From NCBI GenBank assembly GCA_905236145.1, contig CAJOOE010000209.1:1-18347 (forward strand): a stretch of 18,347 nt of DNA, read 5' to 3'. Of the stretch, positions 8,276-14,540 are shown in pieces. This stretch comes from an uncultured Selenomonadaceae bacterium (GTDB lineage Bacteria > Bacillota > Negativicutes > Selenomonadales > Selenomonadaceae). The number at the start of each line of letters is the position of its first letter. Positions within the stretch are counted from its first letter, which is position 1. The notes under the pieces are model-generated. The model had not been told where the DNA came from, ran no database searches, and worked only from the letters and a program-made list of their open reading frames with translations. Made by a program: the position numbers and the translations under genes.

Positions 8276-9118
8276 TCAAAAATCAAGCCAAGTGCAAAGA
8301 CAAATCGCAACGGAAACAATACTGTTCCGCATAAAATAATCCTTTCCCACGCCCTTGAAATTTATCGGACTTACAATTTTGTGCTGATAAATCAAAGTCA
8401 ACGCCGCAATCAAAACTCCGATGAAATAAATTATTCCCAAGTTCATCAAAATCCCGACCGCCGCAAAACACACTATGCAAATAATATGCAAAATTTTTGA
8501 AATGTCAAATGCTTTTACCGCTCCGAACTCCGTAGCCAGAGAATGTAAGCCCTGCGACTTGTCAAATTTTTCGTCCTGTGCCCCGTACATCGCGTCAAAC
8601 GCTCCGATCCAAAGGGCAACCGCCGTGCAGAGTAAAATCATCGGCAGGGAAATTTCACCGCCCGCCGCAACCCAGCCGCCCGCCGGAGCCATCGCTATCG
8701 CCAATCCCAAAAACAAATGGCACCAGCCGGTAAATCTTTTCGTGAACGGATATATCATAAACGGAATCGCCGCAACAGGCAAAAGTTTTATGCAAATCGG
8801 CGGCAAAAAACAAACCGTCACGACCATTATCAAAAGGCAAATCGCTATAAAAATTTTCGCCTCTTTGCGGGAAATTTCGCCTCTGACCATAGCCCGATAA
8901 GAAAGTCGCGGCTGTTTTTTGTCGTATTTCAAATCCGCCAGATTGTCTGTCGCCAAAGCCGCCGCTCTCCCGGAAGTCACGGCGAGTGCGATTAAAAATA
9001 AAATTTTTAAATCGGGTGTTCCTCCCGCCGCCAAAATTGCCCCCATAAAAGCAAAAGGCAAATCAAAAATCGTGTGCGGCAAGGCTATGTTGTTTATATG
9101 TGCTTTTACGTTTATCAA
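8276..9118 (-). CDS. UbiA-family prenyltransferase, MqnP-like
   Basis: A 280-residue membrane prenyltransferase with about eight hydrophobic segments. Such enzymes attach a polyprenyl chain to an aromatic ring. The opening (PHTIFDLPFAFMGAILA) and the second Asp motif FDAMYGAQDEKFDKSQGLHS (Asp175, Asp182, Asp186) fit the 4-hydroxybenzoate-type subgroup that includes MqnP of the futalosine menaquinone route. In the first motif, usually NRxxDxxxDxxNPRT, this protein reads DNLADLKYDKKQPRL: Asp62 and Asp66 are kept, but the leading Asn is Asp58 and the next Arg is Asn. The start is TTG 9118, with GAGGAG 11 nt upstream; no ATG lies near the conserved N-terminus. It is the first gene of a minus-strand group with ftsX, 73 bp away. 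No other menaquinone gene is in the window, so the substrate is an inference. Confidence 0.85.
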   Translation of the reverse strand: MINVKAHINNIALPHTIFDLPFAFMGAILAAGGTPDLKILFLIALAVTSGRAAALATDNLADLKYDKKQPRLSYRAMVRGEISRKEAKIFIAICLLIMVVTVCFLPPICIKLLPVAAIPFMIYPFTKRFTGWCHLFLGLAIAMAPAGGWVAAGGEISLPMILLCTAVALWIGAFDAMYGAQDEKFDKSQGLHSLATEFGAVKAFDISKILHIICIVCFAAVGILMNLGIIYFIGVLIAALTLIYQHKIVSPINFKGVGKDYFMRNSIVSVAICLCTWLDF

Positions 9119-9268
9119 AATTTCTTCTTCTCCTCAAAAAATATATGAAAAGTAAATGAAACTCTTTGCAGGAATTTTTGATTCCCCGTCGAATACGAGA
9201 GGTTGACAACCGGTCAGATCGACAGATTTTCCGATAACCGGCAAACCGTGAAGAAAGGAGGTTTATAA
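9119..9268. promoter_or_regulatory. Divergent intergenic region between ubiA-like gene and deaminase-fold gene
   Basis: This 150-bp region must hold promoters for both directions. On the plus strand TTGACA at 9203-9208 is a perfect -35 box, but the best -10 at 16 bp spacing is only GATTTT. The -35 box lies inside a perfect inverted repeat GGTTG-A-CAACC (9202-9212), which could be an operator. On the minus strand a TATATT-like -10 lies near 9138-9144 with no good -35. An AAAGGAGG ribosome site precedes the ATG at 9269. Confidence 0.35.
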
Positions 9269-9706
9269 ATGAATTACGATATTACCGATACCATGGTAAG
9301 AATGGCACAAGACGCAATGAGAAATGCACACGTCGAAGGCGACGGAATAGTCGGAGGAGCCTGTGCTCTTGCAGACGACGGAACTTTATACAGCGGCTGC
9401 ACGATAGAACACGTTATACCGGAACTTTCAATGAGTGCGGAAACCGTCGCTCTTGTCAAAGCTGTTTCGGACGGCAAGAGAAAATTTGATGCCGTTGCCA
9501 TTATTGCGGATATTGCCGGCGGCTTTTATGTCCCGGACGAGGCAAGCTGCAAATTTATGGCTCAGTTTGACGTTGCGGAAGTCGTGATGTCGGATATTTC
9601 CGGAAATATTCGCGTCGTGAAACTTGAAGAACTTACGCCTTACAAACCGCGTCGGCGGCAGTATGCGGACGATTCTTTTTACGACGACGACGATTACAAC
9701 GACTGA
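9269..9706 (+). CDS. Cytidine deaminase-fold protein lacking zinc ligands
   Basis: A 145-residue protein that aligns without gaps to tetrameric cytidine deaminases over the core. GCTIEH (43-48) stands for GCNIEN, LSMSAETVALVKAVSDG for the CAE zinc motif, and VPDEASCKF for PCGACR. The catalytic Glu58 remains, but the three zinc cysteines are Ser56, Asp90 and Ser93; the Arg after the second motif is Cys94, and substrate residues Asn and Phe of the N-terminal half are also gone. Classical zinc-dependent deamination is therefore unlikely. The tail is very acidic (DDSFYDDDDYND). Frame, a strong AAAGGAGG site and a dedicated terminator indicate an expressed gene rather than a decaying one. It could be a structural or binding protein, or an enzyme with other chemistry. 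It stands alone between two divergent or convergent neighbours. Confidence 0.8.
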   Translation: MNYDITDTMVRMAQDAMRNAHVEGDGIVGGACALADDGTLYSGCTIEHVIPELSMSAETVALVKAVSDGKRKFDAVAIIADIAGGFYVPDEASCKFMAQFDVAEVVMSDISGNIRVVKLEELTPYKPRRRQYADDSFYDDDDYND

Positions 9707-9718
9707 AAAAAATTACAT

Positions 9719-9757
9719 TGACCGGACAAAAGAATTTTTGCCCGGTCATTTTATTTG
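9719..9757. terminator. Terminator after the deaminase-fold gene, possibly bidirectional
   Basis: TGACCGG (9719-9725) pairs with CCGGTCA (9742-9748). After one A/C mismatch, CAAAA (9727-9731) pairs with TTTTG (9736-9740) around a GAAT loop. TTTTATTT follows on the plus strand. Read on the minus strand the hairpin is followed by a T-rich run after four bases, so it may also end the converging gene. Confidence 0.85.
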
Positions 9758-9779
9758 CAGTTGTTTTCAAATTTCCGGA

Positions 9780-10670
9780 TCAATCTACCGATTGCAATTC
9801 TATATCGTCAAGTTCCGTCATGATTCTTGTGTTGAAAGCGTCAACCGCCATCGCGGCTCCTCTGACACGCACAAGCCCGCCGGCAATCTCCGGAGTTTCT
9901 GCGTAACCTGTCAAATCAGTGTCAAGTTTTGAAGTTATGCTCGGATCTTCAAAAACGCCGCTGTTGAAATTTAAATGAGCAACGACTTTGTAGAGTCCGT
10001 TCGGAAGTTTTTCGACGGATTTCTTTTCCAATACTCCATAGAAATAAACGACTTCATTGTTGCGATCCATAATTGCAAAGTCGCGGACTTTGTCGCCGAA
10101 ATTTTTGTCTGTCGCATTTTTGATGAGGCAGTCGGTAACTTCGCTGTTGCTGTCGTAAGCGTAACCGGTGACGTTAAACTTGGTCCCGATGTAGTAGGTT
10201 ATCATATTGTCGAAAACATAACCGTCTTTCGTCTTGTCGACAATCGAAACTTGAATTTTGTCGCGATTGGGGTTGCCGTTGACTTCTTTAACCTGATCTC
10301 TCAAACTTCTTGCGGTTTCCCGAAGTCTTTCCTTGTCAACCGTAACGTCCATTTCGACTGCGTAATATTCGCCTTCCGACCGGTCTTTAATCATTTTATT
10401 CACGGTAATGTAATCGTCGCTGCGATTGTCGAGAATATCGTCAAGCACGGTGAATCGGATAATTCGCGGCAAATCGTCCGTGGGAACATCTTCGGTAATT
10501 GCAAACGCCATTGTATGAGCGTTGCGGATAGCCCATATTCTTGCCTGATCCTCATTACCTTTCACAATCGGAGCGTAACCTCTGACCGTCAAAGCCTCCG
10601 CTTTAAAATTCCATCCGATCGTCACGGCACAAACCAGAAACATCGAAAACAAAAATTTCATAAATCGCAT
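9780..10670 (-). CDS. Secreted protein of unknown function, weak FlgT/LPP20-like N-terminus
   Basis: I do not recognise this 296-residue protein with certainty. Residues 1-26 form a clear signal peptide ending at AEA, so it is exported. The mature start, LTVRGYAPIVKGN followed by QARIWAIRNAHTMAFA, resembles the N-terminal domain of FlgT and LPP20-like envelope proteins, in which 'G-x-A-x-x-x-G' leads into an Ala-rich helix. The rest is a mixed alpha/beta sequence with no Cys pair after the signal peptide, no lipobox and no membrane segment. ATG 10670 is preferred over the in-frame ATG 10661 because GAGG lies 7 nt upstream. It has its own near-consensus promoter and is a single-gene unit facing the terminator at 9719-9757. 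An envelope or surface-structure role is an inference only. Confidence 0.7.
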   Translation of the reverse strand: MRFMKFLFSMFLVCAVTIGWNFKAEALTVRGYAPIVKGNEDQARIWAIRNAHTMAFAITEDVPTDDLPRIIRFTVLDDILDNRSDDYITVNKMIKDRSEGEYYAVEMDVTVDKERLRETARSLRDQVKEVNGNPNRDKIQVSIVDKTKDGYVFDNMITYYIGTKFNVTGYAYDSNSEVTDCLIKNATDKNFGDKVRDFAIMDRNNEVVYFYGVLEKKSVEKLPNGLYKVVAHLNFNSGVFEDPSITSKLDTDLTGYAETPEIAGGLVRVRGAAMAVDAFNTRIMTELDDIELQSVD

Positions 10671-10716
10671 ATCCGTTCCTCACCTTTCCACGTTTTCAAA
10701 AAAATTTGTTCGCAAT

Positions 10717-10745
10717 ATTCTAACGCATATTTTTAAGTCTGACAA
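10717..10745 (-). promoter_or_regulatory. Near-consensus promoter of the secreted-protein gene
   Basis: On the minus strand TTGTCA (10745-10740) and TAGAAT (10722-10717) are separated by 17 bp. The -10 box ends 46 bp before the ATG at 10670. The -35 box begins just one base after the stop codon of the upstream radical SAM gene, and no terminator is seen between them, so read-through from that gene may add to expression. Confidence 0.75.
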
Positions 10746-10746
10746 G

Positions 10747-11631
10747 TCAATAATCCCATTTCGGAATAAATTTTTCGTCGGCGGTTTTTCCGACTTGAAC
10801 AAAACAATTTTTAACGCCGATTTTCAAAGCATGATTTACGACGGAATCATATTCAAAAGTCGTAAGCCGGCGATTTATTTTCTTGAACTCCCCCGCCCGG
10901 AAAACCGGCGTGTATTGGTTCATCAGGCTGAGGTAAATTTTGTCGCCGAAAGTTTCATAAAGCCGGCTTACAATTTCAATCGAATCTTTTCTGCAGTTCG
11001 GCAAAATCAAATGCCGGACGATAACGCCTTTAATCATTTTCCCGCCTTCGTCAAATTCCGGCTCGCCGACAAGCTCAAACATTTTTTTTATTGCGGCAAA
11101 GGCAATTTCAAAATAATTCGGAGCGTTTGAAAAAGTTTCGGCAAGTCGATTGTCAAAATATTTCAAGTCCGGCAAAAAAACATCGACGCGATTTTTCAAA
11201 AGGTCGATCGTTTCCGGATTTTCATAAGCGTTTGAATTGTAAACGATCGGCAAATTCAATCCGGATTTTTTCGCGAGGTCGAGTGCCCGGCAAATTTGCG
11301 GGACGTAATGAGTCGGGGTTACGAGTTCGATATTTGCCGCTCCGATTTCCTGTTGACGCAAAAAAATTTCGGCGAGTTCTTCAACCGAAAAATCTTTGCC
11401 GCGACCGCCGGAACTTATTTCAAAATTCTGGCAAAAAACGCATTTCAAATTACAATGAGAAAAAAATACCGTCCCCGCACCTTTTTCACCGACAAGACAA
11501 GGCTCTTCCCATTTGTGCAGACTTACCAGAGCGATACGAATTTTTTCGCCGGCTCCGCAAAAACCTTTTTTCTTTGTCCCGGCGATTCCGCAGCGGCGGG
11601 GACAGAGTTTACACGAGGTAAGAAATTTCAA
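10747..11631 (-). CDS. Radical SAM protein, PflX-like (COG1313)
   Basis: A 294-residue radical S-adenosylmethionine protein of the PflX group, related to activases of glycyl-radical enzymes; the target is unknown. The cluster motif CxxxCxxC is present as SHCNLKCVFCQNFEISSGG. An N-terminal Cys set (SCKLCPRRCGIAG, GFCGAG) is typical of PflX and may hold a second metal centre. Further text, LVTPTHYVPQI and DVFLPDLKYFD, fits the TIM barrel. I chose TTG 11631: AAGGCGG is 8 nt upstream and the protein then begins one residue before KFLTSCKLC, as in relatives. An in-frame GTG at 11676 would add 15 residues but has no ribosome site and lies inside a hairpin. The gene follows the chemoreceptor gene by 48 bp; a functional link is not evident. 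Confidence 0.88.
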   Translation of the reverse strand: MKFLTSCKLCPRRCGIAGTKKKGFCGAGEKIRIALVSLHKWEEPCLVGEKGAGTVFFSHCNLKCVFCQNFEISSGGRGKDFSVEELAEIFLRQQEIGAANIELVTPTHYVPQICRALDLAKKSGLNLPIVYNSNAYENPETIDLLKNRVDVFLPDLKYFDNRLAETFSNAPNYFEIAFAAIKKMFELVGEPEFDEGGKMIKGVIVRHLILPNCRKDSIEIVSRLYETFGDKIYLSLMNQYTPVFRAGEFKKINRRLTTFEYDSVVNHALKIGVKNCFVQVGKTADEKFIPKWDY

Positions 11632-11651
11632 ATTACTTTCCGCCTTTTTTT

Positions 11652-11676
11652 GTGTGCCGGGAAATTTCCGACACAC
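11652..11676 (-). other. Intercistronic RNA hairpin between chemoreceptor and radical SAM genes
   Basis: On the minus-strand RNA, GUGUGUCGG pairs with CCGGCACAC through nine continuous pairs, one of them a U-G wobble, around a 7-nt loop. On the plus strand the same position is a C-A mismatch. An A-run follows, not a U-run, so it is not a standard intrinsic terminator. It begins 3 bp after the chemoreceptor stop codon and may protect or define an mRNA end. Confidence 0.5.
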
Positions 11677-11679
11677 TCG

Positions 11680-13386
11680 TTAAATCTTGAAACGTTTGAC
11701 CTGCTCCATCAAGTTGCGGGCATCTTCTTCGGCCATATCCATTTTTGACAGAATATCTTGAGCATTGTCCGCGACGAGTGCGACTTTGTCCGCAATATTT
11801 GTATTTCCGACGGCACTTTCTTGAGTTGCCTTTGAAATATCGTCCATCAAACTTATCATCTTCCGAACAGACTCCGCCAAATTTACGGCTCTTTCGTTGC
11901 TCTGTCTTGCCCAATCTTTGACATATTCCGCGTCTTTTTTGTACTGTTCCGCCGTCTGCCCCATACCCTGATAATCTTTGTTGACGGTTTCATCAATAAA
12001 CTTGAGAATATCGAATGCACCTTTTGAAAGTTCGTTGACGGAAGAAGTTACTTGACCGGTAAGGGTTTTAATGCTGTCCGCAGAGCCGGCAGTCTGTTCG
12101 GCAAGTTTTCGGACTTCATCGGCGACGACCGCAAAGCCGCGACCGTGTTCACCTGCACGGGCAGCCTCAATCGCGGCGTTCAGGGCAAGCAAATTGGTCT
12201 GCTCGGCTATGTTGACGATTTCGCCGGTAAATTTCTCGATATCCCCGACGACTTGTGCCGACTCGATAGCTTTTTCCAAAGATGCCTTTGTCTGTCCGTA
12301 AAGTCTTTCGGAAACTTGAATTGATTGACGGGTCGTGTCTTGAAGTTGAGTTGCCCGGCTGTCAATTTCGTTTGCATAATCTTCACTTTGCCGCGACTCT
12401 TCCGAAGTGCTGAAAATTTCATTGTTTACCTTGTCGCTCATTGATTGCAAATTCGTCGTTATCGCGGCTGTTTCCTGAGTTCCCGCCGCCATTTGTTGAG
12501 TTACGGCGGACATATCTTGAGTATGCTCGTTGAGTTTTTGGACGAGTTGCCGGACGACCGTCGAAGTTTCAACGCTGTTTTGAGCCTCGCGGCTGACGTT
12601 GGTCAAAATGCTTTTCAACCCCGACTGCATTTTTTCCAAAGCCCTGCCGACCGTCCCGACTTCGTCGGAGCGATTGACCAGTGCCGGCGAAATTTCCCGT
12701 GTCAAATTTCCTTCCGCTATTTCGTTCAATTCTTCGATCGCCTCTTCAAGCGGGTTTGCAACGTCGCGGGAAATTATGACCGCCGCACCGATACCGAAAA
12801 GCAATCCCAAAATTATAATCGCGGCAAAAATTTTTATCGACAGGTCGTAAGCGGCGTTATTTTGTTCAAACAAAATTTTTCCCTGATAAACATTGTCCGG
12901 AGTGATTGAGTCCAAATCGTCCGCAACCTGCCTGACCGTCATCAAATTTTTGTAGAGTTTGATTTTATCTTCCAAAGTGTTGCCGAGTCCCTTTGTCGAT
13001 TTAACCGCAGATTCCGACGCATCCAAGTGAGCGTAAAGGTCGGAAAGAATTTTCCGGGATTTTTCACCCTGCATAATTTCTTTTAATTTGTCGGCATTCC
13101 CGCGAATACTTCCCAAGTGCGAAACTATATCTTCCTGCAACATTTCGCGGTCAAGAATATTACCGCCGATTAAAATATAAACGATGTCAACGTCAATGTT
13201 TCTGAAGTGACCGTTCGCGTCGTTTAAAAATTGCGTCGCCATCAAATTTTGATGATACATTCCGTCCAAAGAATTTTTTGCCTGACGATTGAAATAAATT
13301 CCCACGCCGGCAACGACGCAGATAATTGCAATCATAACTATGGAGAGGAATAAAACTTTAAATCTTACGGATAAATTTTTCAGCAT
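11680..13386 (-). CDS. Methyl-accepting chemotaxis protein
   Basis: A 568-residue transmembrane chemoreceptor. TM1 lies at about 10-32, and the outer segment about 33-183 is mostly helical, like a four-helix-bundle MCP sensor. TM2 is at about 186-207 and is followed by a HAMP domain starting SRDVANPLEEAIEELNEIAEGN. The cytoplasmic coiled coil carries the highly conserved hairpin tip (EQTNLLALNAAIEAARAGEH, then GRGFAVVADEVRKLAEQT) near 395-435, which binds CheA and CheW. Methylation sites are probable in the Gln/Glu/Thr-rich flanks but cannot be fixed by eye. No C-terminal CheR-tethering pentapeptide is visible. ATG 13386 follows AAGGAG 12 nt upstream. It lies 16 bp after a periplasmic-binding-type lipoprotein gene, which may supply its ligand. 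No che genes occur in the window. Confidence 0.95.
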   Translation of the reverse strand: MLKNLSVRFKVLFLSIVMIAIICVVAGVGIYFNRQAKNSLDGMYHQNLMATQFLNDANGHFRNIDVDIVYILIGGNILDREMLQEDIVSHLGSIRGNADKLKEIMQGEKSRKILSDLYAHLDASESAVKSTKGLGNTLEDKIKLYKNLMTVRQVADDLDSITPDNVYQGKILFEQNNAAYDLSIKIFAAIIILGLLFGIGAAVIISRDVANPLEEAIEELNEIAEGNLTREISPALVNRSDEVGTVGRALEKMQSGLKSILTNVSREAQNSVETSTVVRQLVQKLNEHTQDMSAVTQQMAAGTQETAAITTNLQSMSDKVNNEIFSTSEESRQSEDYANEIDSRATQLQDTTRQSIQVSERLYGQTKASLEKAIESAQVVGDIEKFTGEIVNIAEQTNLLALNAAIEAARAGEHGRGFAVVADEVRKLAEQTAGSADSIKTLTGQVTSSVNELSKGAFDILKFIDETVNKDYQGMGQTAEQYKKDAEYVKDWARQSNERAVNLAESVRKMISLMDDISKATQESAVGNTNIADKVALVADNAQDILSKMDMAEEDARNLMEQVKRFKI

Positions 13387-13402
13387 AATTCATTCACTCT
13401 CC

Positions 13403-14332
13403 TTACTTTTTGAATTGGGCAAGATTTTCTTTCGTTATCGAAGTGAAAGGCACTTCGATATCCGACTGCTTGCCTTTGCCTTGATGAATTGCCTCAATTA
13501 CGCTGACGACTCCCGCCGCCTGTTGAATACCGTCCTGCTTTATTGTTTGAGCCATTTCTCCGGCGGCTATCGCGTTCAAAGCCTCATCGACGGCATCGAC
13601 TCCGGAAACAAGACAGCCGTTAAGTCTGTTCGCCCGTTTCAAAGCGACTATCGCACCCAAAGCCATTTGATCGTTGCCGCAAATTACCGCGTCGATTTTG
13701 GGATAAATCGACAGCCACAGCGACATAATTTTCATTGCCTCAACTTTGCTGTACCTTCCGTCCTGCATATCGAGCAGTTGAATATCGGAACGCTTTTCCA
13801 AACATTCTTTCTTGAAACCTTCCCAGCGTTGTTGAGAACTTCCCAAATTCGCCGTGCCTTCAAGATAAACGACGTTGGCACCTTTCGGCAAAACTTTTAC
13901 CATATAATCGGCTTGAAGTTTTCCGGCCTGATATTCGTCGGAGAAAACTCTTGTGCGTTCGCCGCCGTTCGCGTCGCGGTTGACCGTAACGACCGGGATA
14001 CCCGCTTCTCCCGCCTGTTCGACGAAGGGAATAATTCCGTCGCCGTCAATGGCAAGCAGGACGATTGACTCCGCTCCTCCGGCTATCGCGTCCTTCATTT
14101 GATCTATTTGAGTATTTCTGTCGCCTTTTGCGTCGAAAAATTCCAAATGCAGACCTTTGCTCTCCGCTCCCCGTGCAATTTCTTCGCGAATCAATTTGCC
14201 GCCGAAAGCGTCCGCATTGTCAAAATTTAAATAGACAATTCTGTCGGAATTACTTTCCCCGCAACCTGTAACGGCAAGTCCGGCAAACAAAATTCCGGCA
14301 AGCAGTCCGAACCGCCTTTTCAAGCAATTCAT
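13403..14332 (-). CDS. Sugar-binding lipoprotein of the RbsB type (periplasmic binding protein)
   Basis: A 309-residue lipoprotein of periplasmic-binding family type 1 (ribose/galactose/AI-2 binding proteins). The lipobox is LAVTGC, giving lipidated Cys24. Family features follow: a first strand RIVYLNFDNADAFGG, DAKGDRNTQIDQMKDAIAGG, the hinge text SIVLLAIDGDGI, IPVVTVNRDANG, and the second-domain CGNDQMALGAIVALKRAN. The ligand is probably a sugar, but the type cannot be read. Start ATG 14332 has AAAGGG 8 nt upstream; an in-frame GTG at 14341 abuts that site and is less likely. It heads a group with the chemoreceptor and radical SAM genes. No ABC ATPase or permease is nearby, so sensing for chemotaxis, or joining a transporter encoded elsewhere, is plausible. 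Confidence 0.9.
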   Translation of the reverse strand: MNCLKRRFGLLAGILFAGLAVTGCGESNSDRIVYLNFDNADAFGGKLIREEIARGAESKGLHLEFFDAKGDRNTQIDQMKDAIAGGAESIVLLAIDGDGIIPFVEQAGEAGIPVVTVNRDANGGERTRVFSDEYQAGKLQADYMVKVLPKGANVVYLEGTANLGSSQQRWEGFKKECLEKRSDIQLLDMQDGRYSKVEAMKIMSLWLSIYPKIDAVICGNDQMALGAIVALKRANRLNGCLVSGVDAVDEALNAIAAGEMAQTIKQDGIQQAAGVVSVIEAIHQGKGKQSDIEVPFTSITKENLAQFKK

Positions 14333-14341
14333 CACCTTCAC

Positions 14342-14540
14342 CCTTTCTGTCGAATAAAAATTTTCACCCTTTTCCCTCTTGAATATATTGGCACTTTCGG
14401 AAAATTTTCCTTTCCGAAAAAAAATTTTTTTACCGGACAGTGATTAACCTGCCGGCTGAAATTCCGGTTTCATTAAAAATTCACCTCTCCGAATTATACT
14501 TTGCAAAAATATAAAAGCGAAAGGCTCAAAAGGAGTTTTT
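14342..14540. promoter_or_regulatory. Divergent intergenic region with a 9-bp inverted repeat
   Basis: This 199-bp spacer lies between two divergent genes. TTTCGGAAA (14395-14403) and its exact inverse TTTCCGAAA (14411-14419) are 7 bp apart, followed by an A8T7 tract (14417-14431) that is likely bent DNA. For the plus gene a TATACT -10-like box lies at 14495-14500, without a good -35. For the minus gene TATATT lies at 14382-14387. The inverted repeat may be an operator; no T-run follows it directly, so it is not a standard terminator. Confidence 0.4.

Noticed and set aside
9202..9240. CIRCE-like or riboswitch-like element before the deaminase-fold gene
   Set aside because: Only a short GGTTG-A-CAACC repeat and scattered ACCGG words are present; neither matches a known heat-shock operator or riboswitch core.
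9119..9700. Cytidine deaminase gene as a decaying pseudogene
   Set aside because: The frame is intact, the core aligns without gaps, and the ribosome site and terminator are strong, so loss of the zinc ligands looks like change of role rather than decay.
9975..10736. Plus-strand open frame of 253 codons opposite the secreted-protein gene
   Set aside because: The minus strand has a signal peptide, ribosome site and promoter; the plus frame has none of these and looks like an antisense shadow.
13340..14068. Plus-strand open frame of 242 codons opposite the binding-lipoprotein gene
   Set aside because: It crosses the boundary of two well-supported minus-strand genes and has no family motif.
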